64,000 nt of DNA from Oscheius sp. JU75 (taxonomy: Eukaryota; Nematoda; Chromadorea; Rhabditida; Rhabditidae). The position numbers were made by a program, and so were the translations under genes. Positions 33,134 through 43,700 of the stretch are shown here, piece after piece. The notes under the pieces were generated by a model, which did not search any database, was not told the DNA's origin, and saw only the letters and a program-made list of their open reading frames with translations. The DNA is taken from assembly GCA_037178855.1 (NCBI GenBank), contig JASJZC010000001.1, positions 2,170,001-2,234,000 on the forward strand, read 5' to 3'. Each line of letters begins with the position of its first letter. Position 1 is the first letter of the stretch.

Positions 33134-35131
33134 ATGCATCCGGTTGCAAACTGTCATCACTCCTCATCCTCTTCATCCTCTTCCGGTCTGCTGGGCAATT
33201 TAGAGGGGAAGATGACAAAGAACTTCAACAAGATGGGCAAGCAGCTGAGGGACAAACTCAGCTTGAAAAAAGATGGCGGCATCTTTGTGCCGTCTCAAGT
33301 TCCTTCTAGCAGTGAGTTTTCTATATTGCTTACGGGTAAATTGTAACAACGAGGTAGAAAAAAATCGTTTGGTATTGAACGAACCGAAGCTAAGGCCTTT
33401 GGTTGTCTGTTCCAGGCTGACATCCCTGATGTTCAAGGTCGTTTGCCTTTAAATTGTTCTCGTTCTGAAACAGATTTTTAAATATTGAGTTTTTCCTGTC
33501 TCTCAGACCTTATATCTCACGGAATTACCGGTAGGACCACTTTTCTTGATTTTATGTTCGAAATTTTCACGATGATCGATAGATCTGTTCAGCGAAAAAG
33601 TTGAGAAGACAGTGTTTCAAATCTATCGTGACAGCTATATAGCGTGGCTGCATTGAATACTCGGCCAGACAACCAAAAGTTTTACCCTTTTACTAGATGT
33701 TCAATGTCAGTTTTTTCTGTAGGTTTTTTGCTCATGTGGTTTTGAACCAAATATTGGTGGTCGGCACTCTTAGTTTCCTAAGTCATCAGTGTAGTCATGT
33801 GAAGAAAGCCTATCACGGAGGAATTATAGTCTGAACTGACAAGAAAAGAAGTGAAACTTCAAACCGTAGAAGAAATTTTGCGAAAATTTGTAAGTGTTGG
33901 AATCGCAGCGTGTTTTTAGTCACGATGGTTTGAAAAATGCTATTTTTTGAACAGACTATACCATGAACAGTTTGAAAACTTGCTCCTTCAGGCACGAGCG
34001 ATCCTTCTCAACAACTTCCACGATCCATTTCACAAGTGGAGCCTTCTTATCAACAACATCTAAGCCCGAATATGATCGACCAACGGCGACAGAGCTCGCC
34101 AGCTCCGTTGCACCGAGGTATTTTTTTTGATTATGCAATGTTTTCTTACGGTTCTTATAATGGTTTCTTTCTCTTCTTATCTAATCAGTCAGCGAGAAAG
34201 TGGCCGCAGTCCGTCTTGCTAATTTTTTCATAACCTGTAATTGTCCCCTAACTTGTCGGATCCGAACCAGAAATACTTATTGCAGCTCCAGCAATGATGC
34301 CGCAGCCCATGATGCCCAGTCAACCACCCCCAGCCGGTTGGGCTCCGCTTTCCATAGAGACCTTTGGAGGGGAGTGTGCCGGCTCTGGGTACGACTACCT
34401 GAACGAGGATGCCCAGTATGAAGATGTCAACAGCATGAAGTGGAAACATATTGAAGGTGAGGTTTTAGCCAGCCAAAATCATTCGATTAAGCTCAAAAAT
34501 TGTCACTAACGTGGGTCCAACGGGCAATCCGGGACAGGGAAGCGATGCTCCAGAAGGCGAAGGAAGACAACCAGGTACTGAACGATTTCTTGGCGACAAC
34601 ATTCGCGGAAAAGCTGGGCACGCAGGTGAGTGAAAAATGGATACATAGTAGAAAATGTTTTAGAACATCGAGGTTACAAAGCAGAAGATTGAGCAGTTAA
34701 AAGACGCGCTAATGAACTACTCAAGATGGCCCGGAGTCAAGCCTTACAGTAGGTCTTTAACGATCTTGCATTCTTTTCAGCCGAATGTCAGGGCCATGAA
34801 AGGGTTTTCATGCTTTCTGGTGCTCTAGAAGGTTGTGAATTGTGAACTTGGCAACAACTTTGTAGAACACCACGAAGCTGTAAAATGTATTCTTCTACCC
34901 GAAATTGAGGATAGAAGTGGTAACAGTGACTTTCAAATTTCAGCTCCACCACGACCGGTTAACAACCCCAGTATGTGGGCTTGTCCACGCTGTATCGAGC
35001 AGAATCTGAACTACGAGACCCATTGTAAATGCTGCAAATTCCCGAAACTCGAGATTGACGTGAAAGAATGCGTGCATTGCAATTGTCCCGAATGCGTCAA
35101 GACAGCCGGTAGGAATTCTACACGCTTCTAA
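33134..35131 (+). CDS. RanBP2-type zinc-finger protein, unknown function
   Basis: Exons 33134-33311, 33992-34117, 34286-34456, 34543-34625, 34664-34748 and 34944-35131 give 276 residues. After a serine run comes a basic helix (K-M-T-K-N-F-N-K-M-G-K-Q-L), a proline/methionine/glutamine-rich linker and a helical region likely to coil (A-M-L-Q-K-A-K-E-D-N-Q-V-L). The C-terminus carries an exact RanBP2-type finger (W-A-C-P-R-C-I-E-Q-N, six residues, then C-K-C-C) and a further cysteine cluster (E-C-V-H-C-N-C-P-E-C). Such fingers bind ubiquitin or single-stranded RNA. The acceptor at 34542 (GGGAAG) is poor and is chosen because it alone keeps the frame. TTTTGCAG lies 1 nt upstream of the ATG, a possible trans-splice site. 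A foldback repeat is inside intron 34749-34943. Confidence 0.75.
34819..34872. repeat. foldback repeat B (intron of RanBP2-finger gene)
   Basis: GGTGCTCTAGAAGGTTGTGA on the left pairs with CAACAACTTTGTAGAACACC on the right. Several differences from the consensus are matched by changes in the opposite arm. Confidence 0.75.
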
Positions 35132-35298
35132 AATGTTCCAACCCCTCTTGGGCCCTAGTTAGATGAAACCAAGTAGTGCCTGCCAGTAAGTTTGCTAACA
35201 TGGTCTCTTTCCCAGCTTTCGGGATGTTTTGTGCTGGTTTTTTGAAAGGAAGATTGGCAGAAAACTTTGACATCGAAGACGTTAATTTTTCATCTCAC

Positions 35299-35350
35299 AA
35301 CGTTTTGCAAAGTCGTAGAGCAGACAAACTCTACAGCTTTATAGAACATA
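35299..35350. repeat. foldback repeat B (intergenic)
   Basis: ACGTTTTGCAAAGTCGTAGA / CTCTACAGCTTTATAGAACA, a diverged copy. Confidence 0.65.
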
Positions 35351-36548
35351 GTAAATTAAAACAATGCATAGTTGCTGCAAATACGTTGGATTACAATTTC
35401 CGGTTGCGGTAGATTTTTTGAATTAAAAGTACGCCAATGTTCGTGGAATTGTCTGCGTGGAAATTTAAATTTATTTATTCTTGTTATTTTCAAATGCTTC
35501 TCTTCCAAATTTACATCTTATACTCGTTTTTTTTTTTTGCTGTGTTAACGGCTCCAACTGTATCTAACAACCTGGAAACAACAAATTAAAAAAGATCAAT
35601 TGAATTCCCTGGCAAGACCACAACATTAGGGTGCTTTCTTTGCTTTCAACGGGTCTCTCTATACTATCAAGCACGTTTCCGCCTTAATTTCTGTCAAAAA
35701 CAGCACAAAATGTCCGGTGTTCCTGTCCGTTCAACCCCCAGATCTCACCTATAGCCAAAGCCTTTTCCAGAAACCAAATTGCTCGTCTCTGTAGCACCAG
35801 AGGATGGCTGGCAAATGGTTAATTTTCTCAATCAGCCTGCCCGGAAGCAGTCTTGAATTCCCCACCCTGCTTTTTTTGGTCCCAAACTTTGTATATTTTA
35901 CCTCTCCTACCCCAAGTATACACATTTACCAAAGCTACTGTGATTTATCCCTATTCATTCAACGTACAATACGAGTATTTTTCTGTGAAAATATAAAAAA
36001 AGAATAAAAGTGTTCAGAATGTTTATTGATCGTGCATTCATGGTTCCTGTCATTTCCCATACCGTCCAGTTCTTGTGTTACTCCAATATCTGTCAGTTTT
36101 CTGTCCTAAAATTTATAGAAGCTGAGGAATCTGAGAGAGATTGAGGAAAGTTTTGAAATTCTTGTGGGGCTTACCTGAAATTCTCATTATTTTCGTTTCC
36201 CTTCCGTCTTCAAACAGTTCCTCAACTGTTTACCCGTTTGTTCTTACTCCAAAACGCCTCTGTTTAGACAAATAAACTGGAAAGCATCAGTCTCCATGAA
36301 AATCCTGGAAATTTGAAGCCAATGAAGGGTTGCCAGGTATTTCCCAAACTCTCGATCATGTTTTTAAAATCTTCCATCACTTATTTACTCTTTTTATCCA
36401 CTGTTTTATATTTTACAAACTTTCAGTATGCTGTTCGGGCGATTAATAGCCCAAAAAAGTCCATTTATCTCATTGAAAATAGCTAACCTTTAATATTTAG
36501 TGCTTTTTCCAACTTTCATCTCATTTTCCCCATTATTTTCACTAAAGA

Positions 36549-36558
36549 CTGATTTCAG
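36549..36558 (+). promoter_or_regulatory. candidate trans-splice acceptor directly before UBXN1 ATG
   Basis: TGATTTCAG ends immediately before the ATG at 36559. A preceding coding exon is impossible because the domain starts at this methionine, so spliced-leader addition or a UTR exon is inferred. Confidence 0.5.
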
Positions 36559-38358
36559 ATGACGACCGTAGAGCAACTGGTCGAGATGGGCTTCGAGAAG
36601 GAGCGGGCCGAGCGTGCTGTCGAGCTCACCAGTGGACAGCTCGAAGCCGTGAGTTTTTACCATGTATCCTCTGACACAGCAATTTTAGGCGATGGAGTGG
36701 CTGATCGCCCACGATGGCGAAGCTCTCCCACCGAAACCGGCCGCTGATGTCGAGTGTCCAACCGAGGGAACCACGGCCGAGACGACCGAGGCTACTCCGG
36801 CTCAGATGAACAGCTACAAGTGCAATGAGTGAGTTTTCTTAATTTTTTTTACTCAAAGGCGCCAATAGGGTATTATTTTGAGTTGTTGCGCAGTGAAGAC
36901 CATGTAGTAGTGTAAAATTTTAATATTTTTAGTTGCGAGAAGCTGTTCCGCGACATGGATGCCCTGATGTTCCACGCGACAAAGTCCGGCCACGAGAACT
37001 TCTCCGAAAGCTCCGAAGAGATCAAGCCGCTGACGGAGGAGGAAAAGAAGCAACAGTCCGAGGAGCTCCGCGTCCGAATAAAGGCCGCCCAGGCCAAGAA
37101 GGCCGAAATCGAGCGCCAGGAAAACCTGGAGAAGGAGAAACGTCGTCGCGAGGAGGGCAAGAAGATGCTGGAGAATCGCGAGAAGCAGAAGGACCAGGAG
37201 CTGCGTGCCATCGCCGAAGAGCGTCGTCGGGCCAAGCAGGAGGATCAGGAGGCCAAAAATCGAATTCTGGAGCAGATTCGACTGGACAAGGAGGCCAGAA
37301 AGGCTCGTCAACAGGGCCAACAGCCGCCGGAGCCCTCGGTGCCGCAGCATGTGGCAGTTCCCGTGGCCAAGGTCGACTACGATCAGGCAACCATTCAGAT
37401 TCGTCTTCCCAATGGACAGGCCGTCAAGCAGACTTTCGCCGCCGATGAGCCGGTTCGTTTGCATACTTTTTCTACAAATCACTGGGAAATTATAATCTTC
37501 GGATACCTCTATCCCAGAAGAAAACGCATTCTTTCGATGGAGCACGTAGCACAGACGTAAAAATGAATGCCGGCTTTCCAAAAGAAAAAAAAAACTGATC
37601 GAACCAGGCTGGAAAAAATCAATCTCAGTTGACTTGCCATGCTTTCTCGGCTTATCTCTAAGAATCTTCTAAGAAAGCTCTAGTTATACACGATAAACTA
37701 GCAGTAGATCATCGTAAAAAACGTCCCATAAAATTCGGGTCTTGAGCACTCATAGTTATCTTCCATACTAGACGATTTCTCGCCAGTTTTGTGATTAAAA
37801 TCCCCGTCAAAAAAAAAGATGAAACCTTTCTATATAACGTTCACAGACTGAGTGGCCAGTAGATACTTACTTTTCATCTCAAAAATACCTTAGGGTCGTT
37901 GGAAATCCGGTTCACATCATACTTTTGTGATAGTCGGACTGCTTTATCTATTAGTCCTTATTAAAAACAATAACTAATTCCCAGTAATTAGTTATTGTTT
38001 TTGAATTCTAAAACTTTAACAGAACTTTGTTACAAAACACTAATTAGGTGCATATTTTGTTTCTAACTACAGTAATTACTTAGCTTCTGGAACGAGGTGA
38101 AAACTCCATCTGTGTGTCATAAAATCAGCCTAAAAACCTCTCAACTTTCAGCTTTCGGCCGTGCGCCTCTGGCTCGAACTGAACCACTCGGACAATCAGC
38201 CCTTCCGACTCCTCGTGCCCTTCCCGCGCAAGGAATTCGCCCAGGAGGACTACGAGGCTCCTTTGAAGGCTCTCGGTACGTTTTTCTCCACTTTTCTTTG
38301 GAGAAAAAAGCATGCTTCAGGTCTTGTTCCTTCGGCCAGCATCGTCATGACTCGCTGA
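36559..38358 (+). CDS. UBXN1: UBXN1-type UBA-UBX protein (p97 adaptor)
   Basis: Exons 36559-36648, 36689-36828, 36933-37452, 38152-38275 and 38321-38358 give 303 residues. An N-terminal UBA domain (V-E-Q-L-V-E-M-G-F-E-K-E-R-A-E-R-A, residues 4-45) is followed by a C2H2-like finger (Y-K-C-N-D-C-E-K-L-F, then H-A-T-K-S-G-H). A long charged coiled coil (K/E/R-rich, about residues 105-200) comes next. A C-terminal UBX domain starts Y-D-Q-A-T-I-Q-I-R-L-P-N-G and ends L-V-P-S-A-S-I-V. It links ubiquitinated substrates to the p97/VCP ATPase. The finger is absent in human UBXN1, but I recall it in other eukaryotic relatives. Codons are C/G-ending, suggesting high expression. The 699 nt intron 4 contains a perfect hairpin. 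Confidence 0.93.
37964..38003. repeat. perfect A/T-rich hairpin in UBXN1 intron
   Basis: AAAACAATAACTAATT, a 6 nt loop CCCAGT, then AATTAGTTATTGTTTT: a fully complementary stem of at least 16 bp. It is unrelated in sequence to foldback repeat B. Confidence 0.85.
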
Positions 38359-40780
38359 AACAACCCATCACTGGTTTGCCCTCTTCTTTACTCCTCTCCT
38401 GAATTTATACATACCGGTAAACTCCGCTTTTTCTTGTAAACTGTTCCTGTATCAATAAACTCGTAGCTGAGTAAGTGTATTCAAGTATTCTAGGACTTTC
38501 CATACCGCAAACAAAGTTACAGCCCTTCAAAAAAAACCCCTTTTAGTGCAAAAGTGGTGGGAAGGTAAGAAACTCCACACCTTGAACAGATGACCCGGGT
38601 TCGATCCCCGTGGGAGACATTATTTGGACAGGCTATTTTGAGACGAAAATGCATGTGAAACTATTTCAAAATAAGAAATAAACGGTTTTACATCAGTCTT
38701 GACCCCCAAATATACCTTCTTGTTATTCAAAACCAGTAAATTTATTCGGGGTGGAAATCAATCTACAACTTGAGTCTTCGTGATAAATATGTCTGTTTTA
38801 GTATCTCGTAAAAATATGGGGAGAAAATATTATGTTTTCAAGGGGAAAAGCAATAGAAAGGTGTACCTGTGTCCTGGACTGGAGGCCCTAGAAAAAGGAA
38901 GCGAATAGGTCAAAGCACAGTGGTTTTGGTTAACAGTGTTAGGGGGTGAGACCACGTCTAAAGTGAGCGGAAAAATGTCAATCCCGCGTGGTAGCAGAGG
39001 TCAGAAACAGAGTATGACTATTTGTGGGTAGAGAGAGAGGGGTAATTTGTCTAGGTCAAATAGACATCTTGTCATAGAAATCATATTGGAATCAAGGCGT
39101 TTTGTGACATCCCGCTGAAGGATAAGAATTGTGTGTTCGGGGAGAGAAGAAACGGTGAATAGGGTGGTAGGAAGAAGTGCTGAAAAAGTTATAAATTAGT
39201 AAAAAGTTACGGTAGAAATAGGACAACAGTAACGGAGCATGCTGGCCGTTTTTGGGGCGTTTTCTTTGCTGAGAATGTCTATTTAAACCAGTCCATGCTC
39301 AATACCTTCGTGGAAAGTCGGGTCGGACCAAGAGTTTCAAGACACAGTCAGGTCAGGATCGCAACTACCGACTGGAGATCCCGGTTTTCTACCGTATTAC
39401 CCCTAATATAAGCACACATTGCGTAAGAAGTACGCATTTGTGCATTCAATTTTTCGGGGTGAAGACGACTTTTCCTGACTTTATGATGTTCTGCAAAGAT
39501 GTAGAGCAGATCACGCGCTACAACTTTGCAGAACATCGGAAAGTCAGAAATAGCCCTCTTGACCCTGAAAAACGCGAATACCTAATTGCGTATTTCTTAA
39601 GTAAGGGGTGAGGGGCTTTAAATGGGGTAATACGGTTATAACCCTGAATCCGAGATGGCTAGGCAATAACCCAGAATCTCTATCGGGAAAAACCCTTTAC
39701 AGCTTACTGTCCACAACTTCCAATCTGTGGAATGGCACAAGGAAACGAACAATTCTGGATAGAGACGCGAACAATTTTGGACTACCGGGCCAGATTCCCT
39801 CGTTCTCAGTGGATTTCAGTTGTCATCTTTGGCTATTTCCTGTCCAATGAGTTGACTCACACTTTCTCTACGGGGTGTGGATTGTTTATTTGTATTCACC
39901 CACTGTTCCTAGCAGACCGTGTCTCTCAAGCGCCAAATGACTCAGTTTCAATCATGTATCTCTCCAAAACTCTCTATTTGCCCTCCCCTTGAACTTGCAA
40001 CCATTTCCAAACGGAGAGTACCAAGTGCGTGTCAAACAGCAGTTTCGAAAGTCCATCTATTGGTTTCGGAAATGTGGTCTGCCCCCAATTTTTGGTCCCT
40101 CTCCTCCCATCTCCATGTCAACAAAGAGGAGAATATATTCACACCAGCTAGGTCAATCTTACGCAAAGAGGCGACCCTGTACAAATAGGCGACGACGAAC
40201 ACAACCACAAAAGGCACAACAATTAAGAGACGTTCTACTATATTTATATGTGTGTATGAGACAGAGAGAGATATATATCGGGGAAAATGCTGTGTGTAGG
40301 TAAGAGGGAGGATATGGGGGCTAAGATCATACTCTGAGGGACTATATGTAGTAAGTTATGAAAAATATTCAAAAATACGAAGAGTGAGTAGCAAAAAAGA
40401 GGAAGGGGGTATAAAGCGATAGGTTTCGAGAATCTGTGTGTATAAATAGTGTCTGCTTTAAGAAACTCTGACAAATGTGTGGATGGATGGAATGATAGCA
40501 CAGCGGACACGTCTCAAAGGGGGTATAATTCAAATCTAAATACAACTCTGTATGTTAATTTAAACGGGGTTCTTAAGAGGGGGTAAGTATTATGAGTGCT
40601 CTGGGTGTGAAAAGTTGAAAATGAATGAAGGAGGAGCCAGGGAATACTCGTAACAGTCAAGCTACTATATGTGAGTGAGTTATTGTGTGATAATACTATT
40701 AAATCGCGTGGTGGGACCCTCTTGGTGGAATACACGTCACGTTAAAACCAAAAACTACAACATCCAAGTACCTCCTCTCT
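38359..40780. other. convergent spacer UBXN1 to MEX-3
   Basis: About 2.4 kb: the UBXN1 poly(A) signal at 38454-38459, a tRNA-like remnant near 38555-38620 (box B GGGTTCGATCCCC), the large palindrome at 39352-39665, and then what is probably the long MEX-3 3' UTR (minus strand). No additional coding gene seen. Confidence 0.5.
39352..39665. repeat. long imperfect palindrome centred on foldback repeat B
   Basis: At the centre, 39483-39538, GATGTTCTGCAAAGATGTAG pairs with CTACAACTTTGCAGAACATC. The complementarity continues outward. CTGACTTT pairs with AAAGTCAG, the AAGAAGTACGCA block with TGCGTATTTCTT, and ACCGTATTACCCC (39393-39405) with GGGGTAATACGGT (39625-39637). Arms are roughly 140-150 nt each with mismatches and small gaps. 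Confidence 0.85.
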
Positions 40781-43700
40781 TCAGGCAGTCAGCACGGCGT
40801 GGCTGTTCTCGTCGCGCGGCTGCTCCAAATCGGCCCAGATCGACGACATCAGACGGTAGGGATTCTCGTTTCCGCTGCTCGGCGAGTCGCCGAGTCCCTC
40901 GTCGCGAGTGTTGTCCTGCTTTCCTCCGACGCCGAATGCCGACGACCAGGCACTGGCTCCGTTTAGAATGCTCGAACGGCCGTTATTGCCGATTTCTGCA
41001 AGAAAATGTAAAATTGTGTTCAAATAATCTCTGCCTAAGTATGTAGCCTATTGTAGACGCTGTTATAACGCAACGACCTGGTTCCATACCGCACGAGATA
41101 ACATTTTTTTTGTATGACAAAAATCACCTTCAGAAATGCCTCCAAAACCGTGGTAGTTGTTCTGGGACCAGGCCTGCAGGGCTGGCGGAGCCGAGCATTC
41201 CCATAGCGTCGGCGACGGGGCCATGAACTTCGGCGACATCGAAATCTTGTGATAGTTCTGCATCATGTTGTTCATGTGGTTGAAGCTGTAGTTCTCCGTT
41301 GAGCGTCCGAAAGCCGTCTGTGCTCCGGGGAAGCCGCCCATTCGACCGGCAGCCGACGGTGCCAGACTTCCGTAGCCTTGCTGCTGCTGCTGTTGTTGTC
41401 TGCTGGCCGCATTGGCCTGGGCTGCTGCCATTTGGAGCTGGCTCTGAAGTTTACCAAATTCTAAGAACCATAGAAATAGCTTACGAATTCAGCGTAGTTG
41501 CTAATCGAGGCTGTCGGATCCGTGATCGGCATGTTTCCGGTTCGCTGGTAGATGTGCTGCTCGATCTCACGACGGGCAGCCTCGACGTTCTGTGGCAGCC
41601 CGGTGACCTCAAAAATGGGCTCTCGCTCGCGACTCGGAGTGATCTAAAATGACGTTTTAGGATAAACATAAACTGGCAGCAATTTTGAATTCGTCAGATA
41701 AAATTCAGCTTGAAAAACAATGGCTATGACTCGCTTAATGGTACAAAAAACGTTCCACGAGGTATTAGAATTGAGGTTAGAGGTGCTTTCATAGAGAAAA
41801 GAGGCTGCTTATTTTGATAAGGGAAACAACTCACAATGTAGGTATGGGTATCCTGCTGGATACGCTTGATCGTGGCTCCCTTCGGCCCGACGACCAGTCC
41901 CACAACCCGTAGAGGTACCCGCACGTACGCCGTCACATGCCCTGGGGCCGGAGCTCCGCCTAAAATGGAGTTTTATCAATCAGTTGGTCCAATCTCTCTT
42001 GAGAGGGAGAAACCTTGAAAAGTTATTGCCAGAGATTCGTTTGCAAAAAAAACCACATCTGACAAGGCCAAACCTCCTCGCTTACCTTGTGAATGTCGAC
42101 GACTGGCCCTGATCTGTGTGAAGTGCTCGGCAGCGCACTCGATCTCCTTCTTGGCCTCCATCACGTCTTCCGGCTTGCCTGTCACCACAAAAACGGGCTC
42201 TTCTCCTCGCACCGGTGTCTTGATATAGGTATTTGTCTTGGCACGCAGAGCCTTGATCTTGCAGCCTGAAAAGGTGAAAATTAGGTGTTTTTTTTGAAGA
42301 AGGAAGTTGGAAAAGGAGCGAGTTTGCCGCAGCGCCGCCGCCACACGGACTGACAATGAGAAAAGGAGGGAAAGACCTTGGCGCGCAAAATGAGAGAGAG
42401 AGAAAGGCCAGCAGCACCTCATCCAAAAACGGTGGTCTACGACGCAGGAGGCCAGGTGCAGCTGGCTATTAACAGATCGCCATCTGTGCTTTATGAGAGC
42501 GCCCGGATCCTAGGGGGAGAAAGCCGGACCTTCAAGGTCAGAAAAAATGTCTCTATCGCTCTGGGAGAGAAGATCCAAGTTCCAAGGACGCTCCCAATCC
42601 CTCCAAAACCTTGTGAAATGGCTCTAGAGTCTTCTGTTGCGAAAAATTACGCAAAGATTGAAATCTGCTTCAGTTGTGAAATGTTTCCCGTACCCTTCTT
42701 CCAATCTCCCATAAATATTTATTGGCTTGTCGTCTTCGGGCCTAGGGTTCCCGAACTGAGCTTTTGGGAGCATCTGTTCCCGGCGTCCTACCCTGTTTTT
42801 ATTACTAGCAATAACGCAGCAGGAGGCAAGCAGGGACCGGAAATCACGACCAAACTGTACAAAAAAGAGCGAACCACGACGAAGAGGAGCCAATTTGGTG
42901 CTGGTGACAAGAAGACAGATGGCTCTCAAATTGGGTATGCAAGAACTAGCAGAAGCGCAACAAATCGTCAGCCCGCGCCGGACTAATTACCGTATTCGAA
43001 CAATAGCCTTTTGTCAGAGGTCTCCTTAGCCAATCCGGGTATACTTAACTCTCCTGCTGCTGTCAAACGGTCAATCAATCTTCCTAGAGCCTTTTTGAAA
43101 ATTCCAGTAGAGAGATCTTTTAAGAGAGGGCCCTCCCAAACTGGAGTCACATAGAATATTAGATGGAATGGCCTCTACCAAAGGGAGAGCACGGCCCATA
43201 AATCTCTTGAGCCAGCTGCCGCCACCCGGTCAGCGAGTGCGGGAGAGAGAGCAAAGAGCACGGGATTTCGGAAGATGGATCCCTGAGAAAGTATTTTTCT
43301 TGGAAATAGTTTGAAGTTTCCTTTCCATCAAGCCCTCGAAATTTCAAATTGCCATAACGATGAGGCGACGAGCGTTCCGGACGAAATAGCGTGTCCAGGC
43401 GGCAATAAAGCACTGGCCGCGACGAGAGACAGACGCCGAAGACCACCGGGATAGAGGTTAGACTGCGAGAGCAACTTGGAAAAGGGGGAGAGGGAGCCTG
43501 GGCCAAGGATTGTGTTCCGTATTTTTCAAGCTGAGGTCAAAAACCGCGCGAGGAAAATTATCTGCCCGGTCTGTCCACACAGACCAATTATGGGCAGCCG
43601 GGGTCACAGAGCGAGGTAAAACTTGCCTTGTCGGCCGACAATTTCCGCGACGTGTTCGCTGCTGGGAACCTCGACATTTTCCGAGACGTTGCGTGCGGCG

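Larger units (their letters stand above)
35132..36558. other. intergenic, RanBP2-finger gene to UBXN1
   Basis: About 1.4 kb, A/T-rich. It holds a foldback repeat at 35299-35350 and presumed UTR/promoter sequence. No gene recognised on either strand. Confidence 0.5.

Noticed and set aside
37022-37390. Antisense open frames across UBXN1
   Set aside because: Shadows of the strongly codon-biased UBXN1 exon on the other strand.
42378-42986. 202-codon open frame on the plus strand
   Set aside because: It lies antisense within a mex-3 intron, has no recognisable domain, and its composition is like the surrounding intron.
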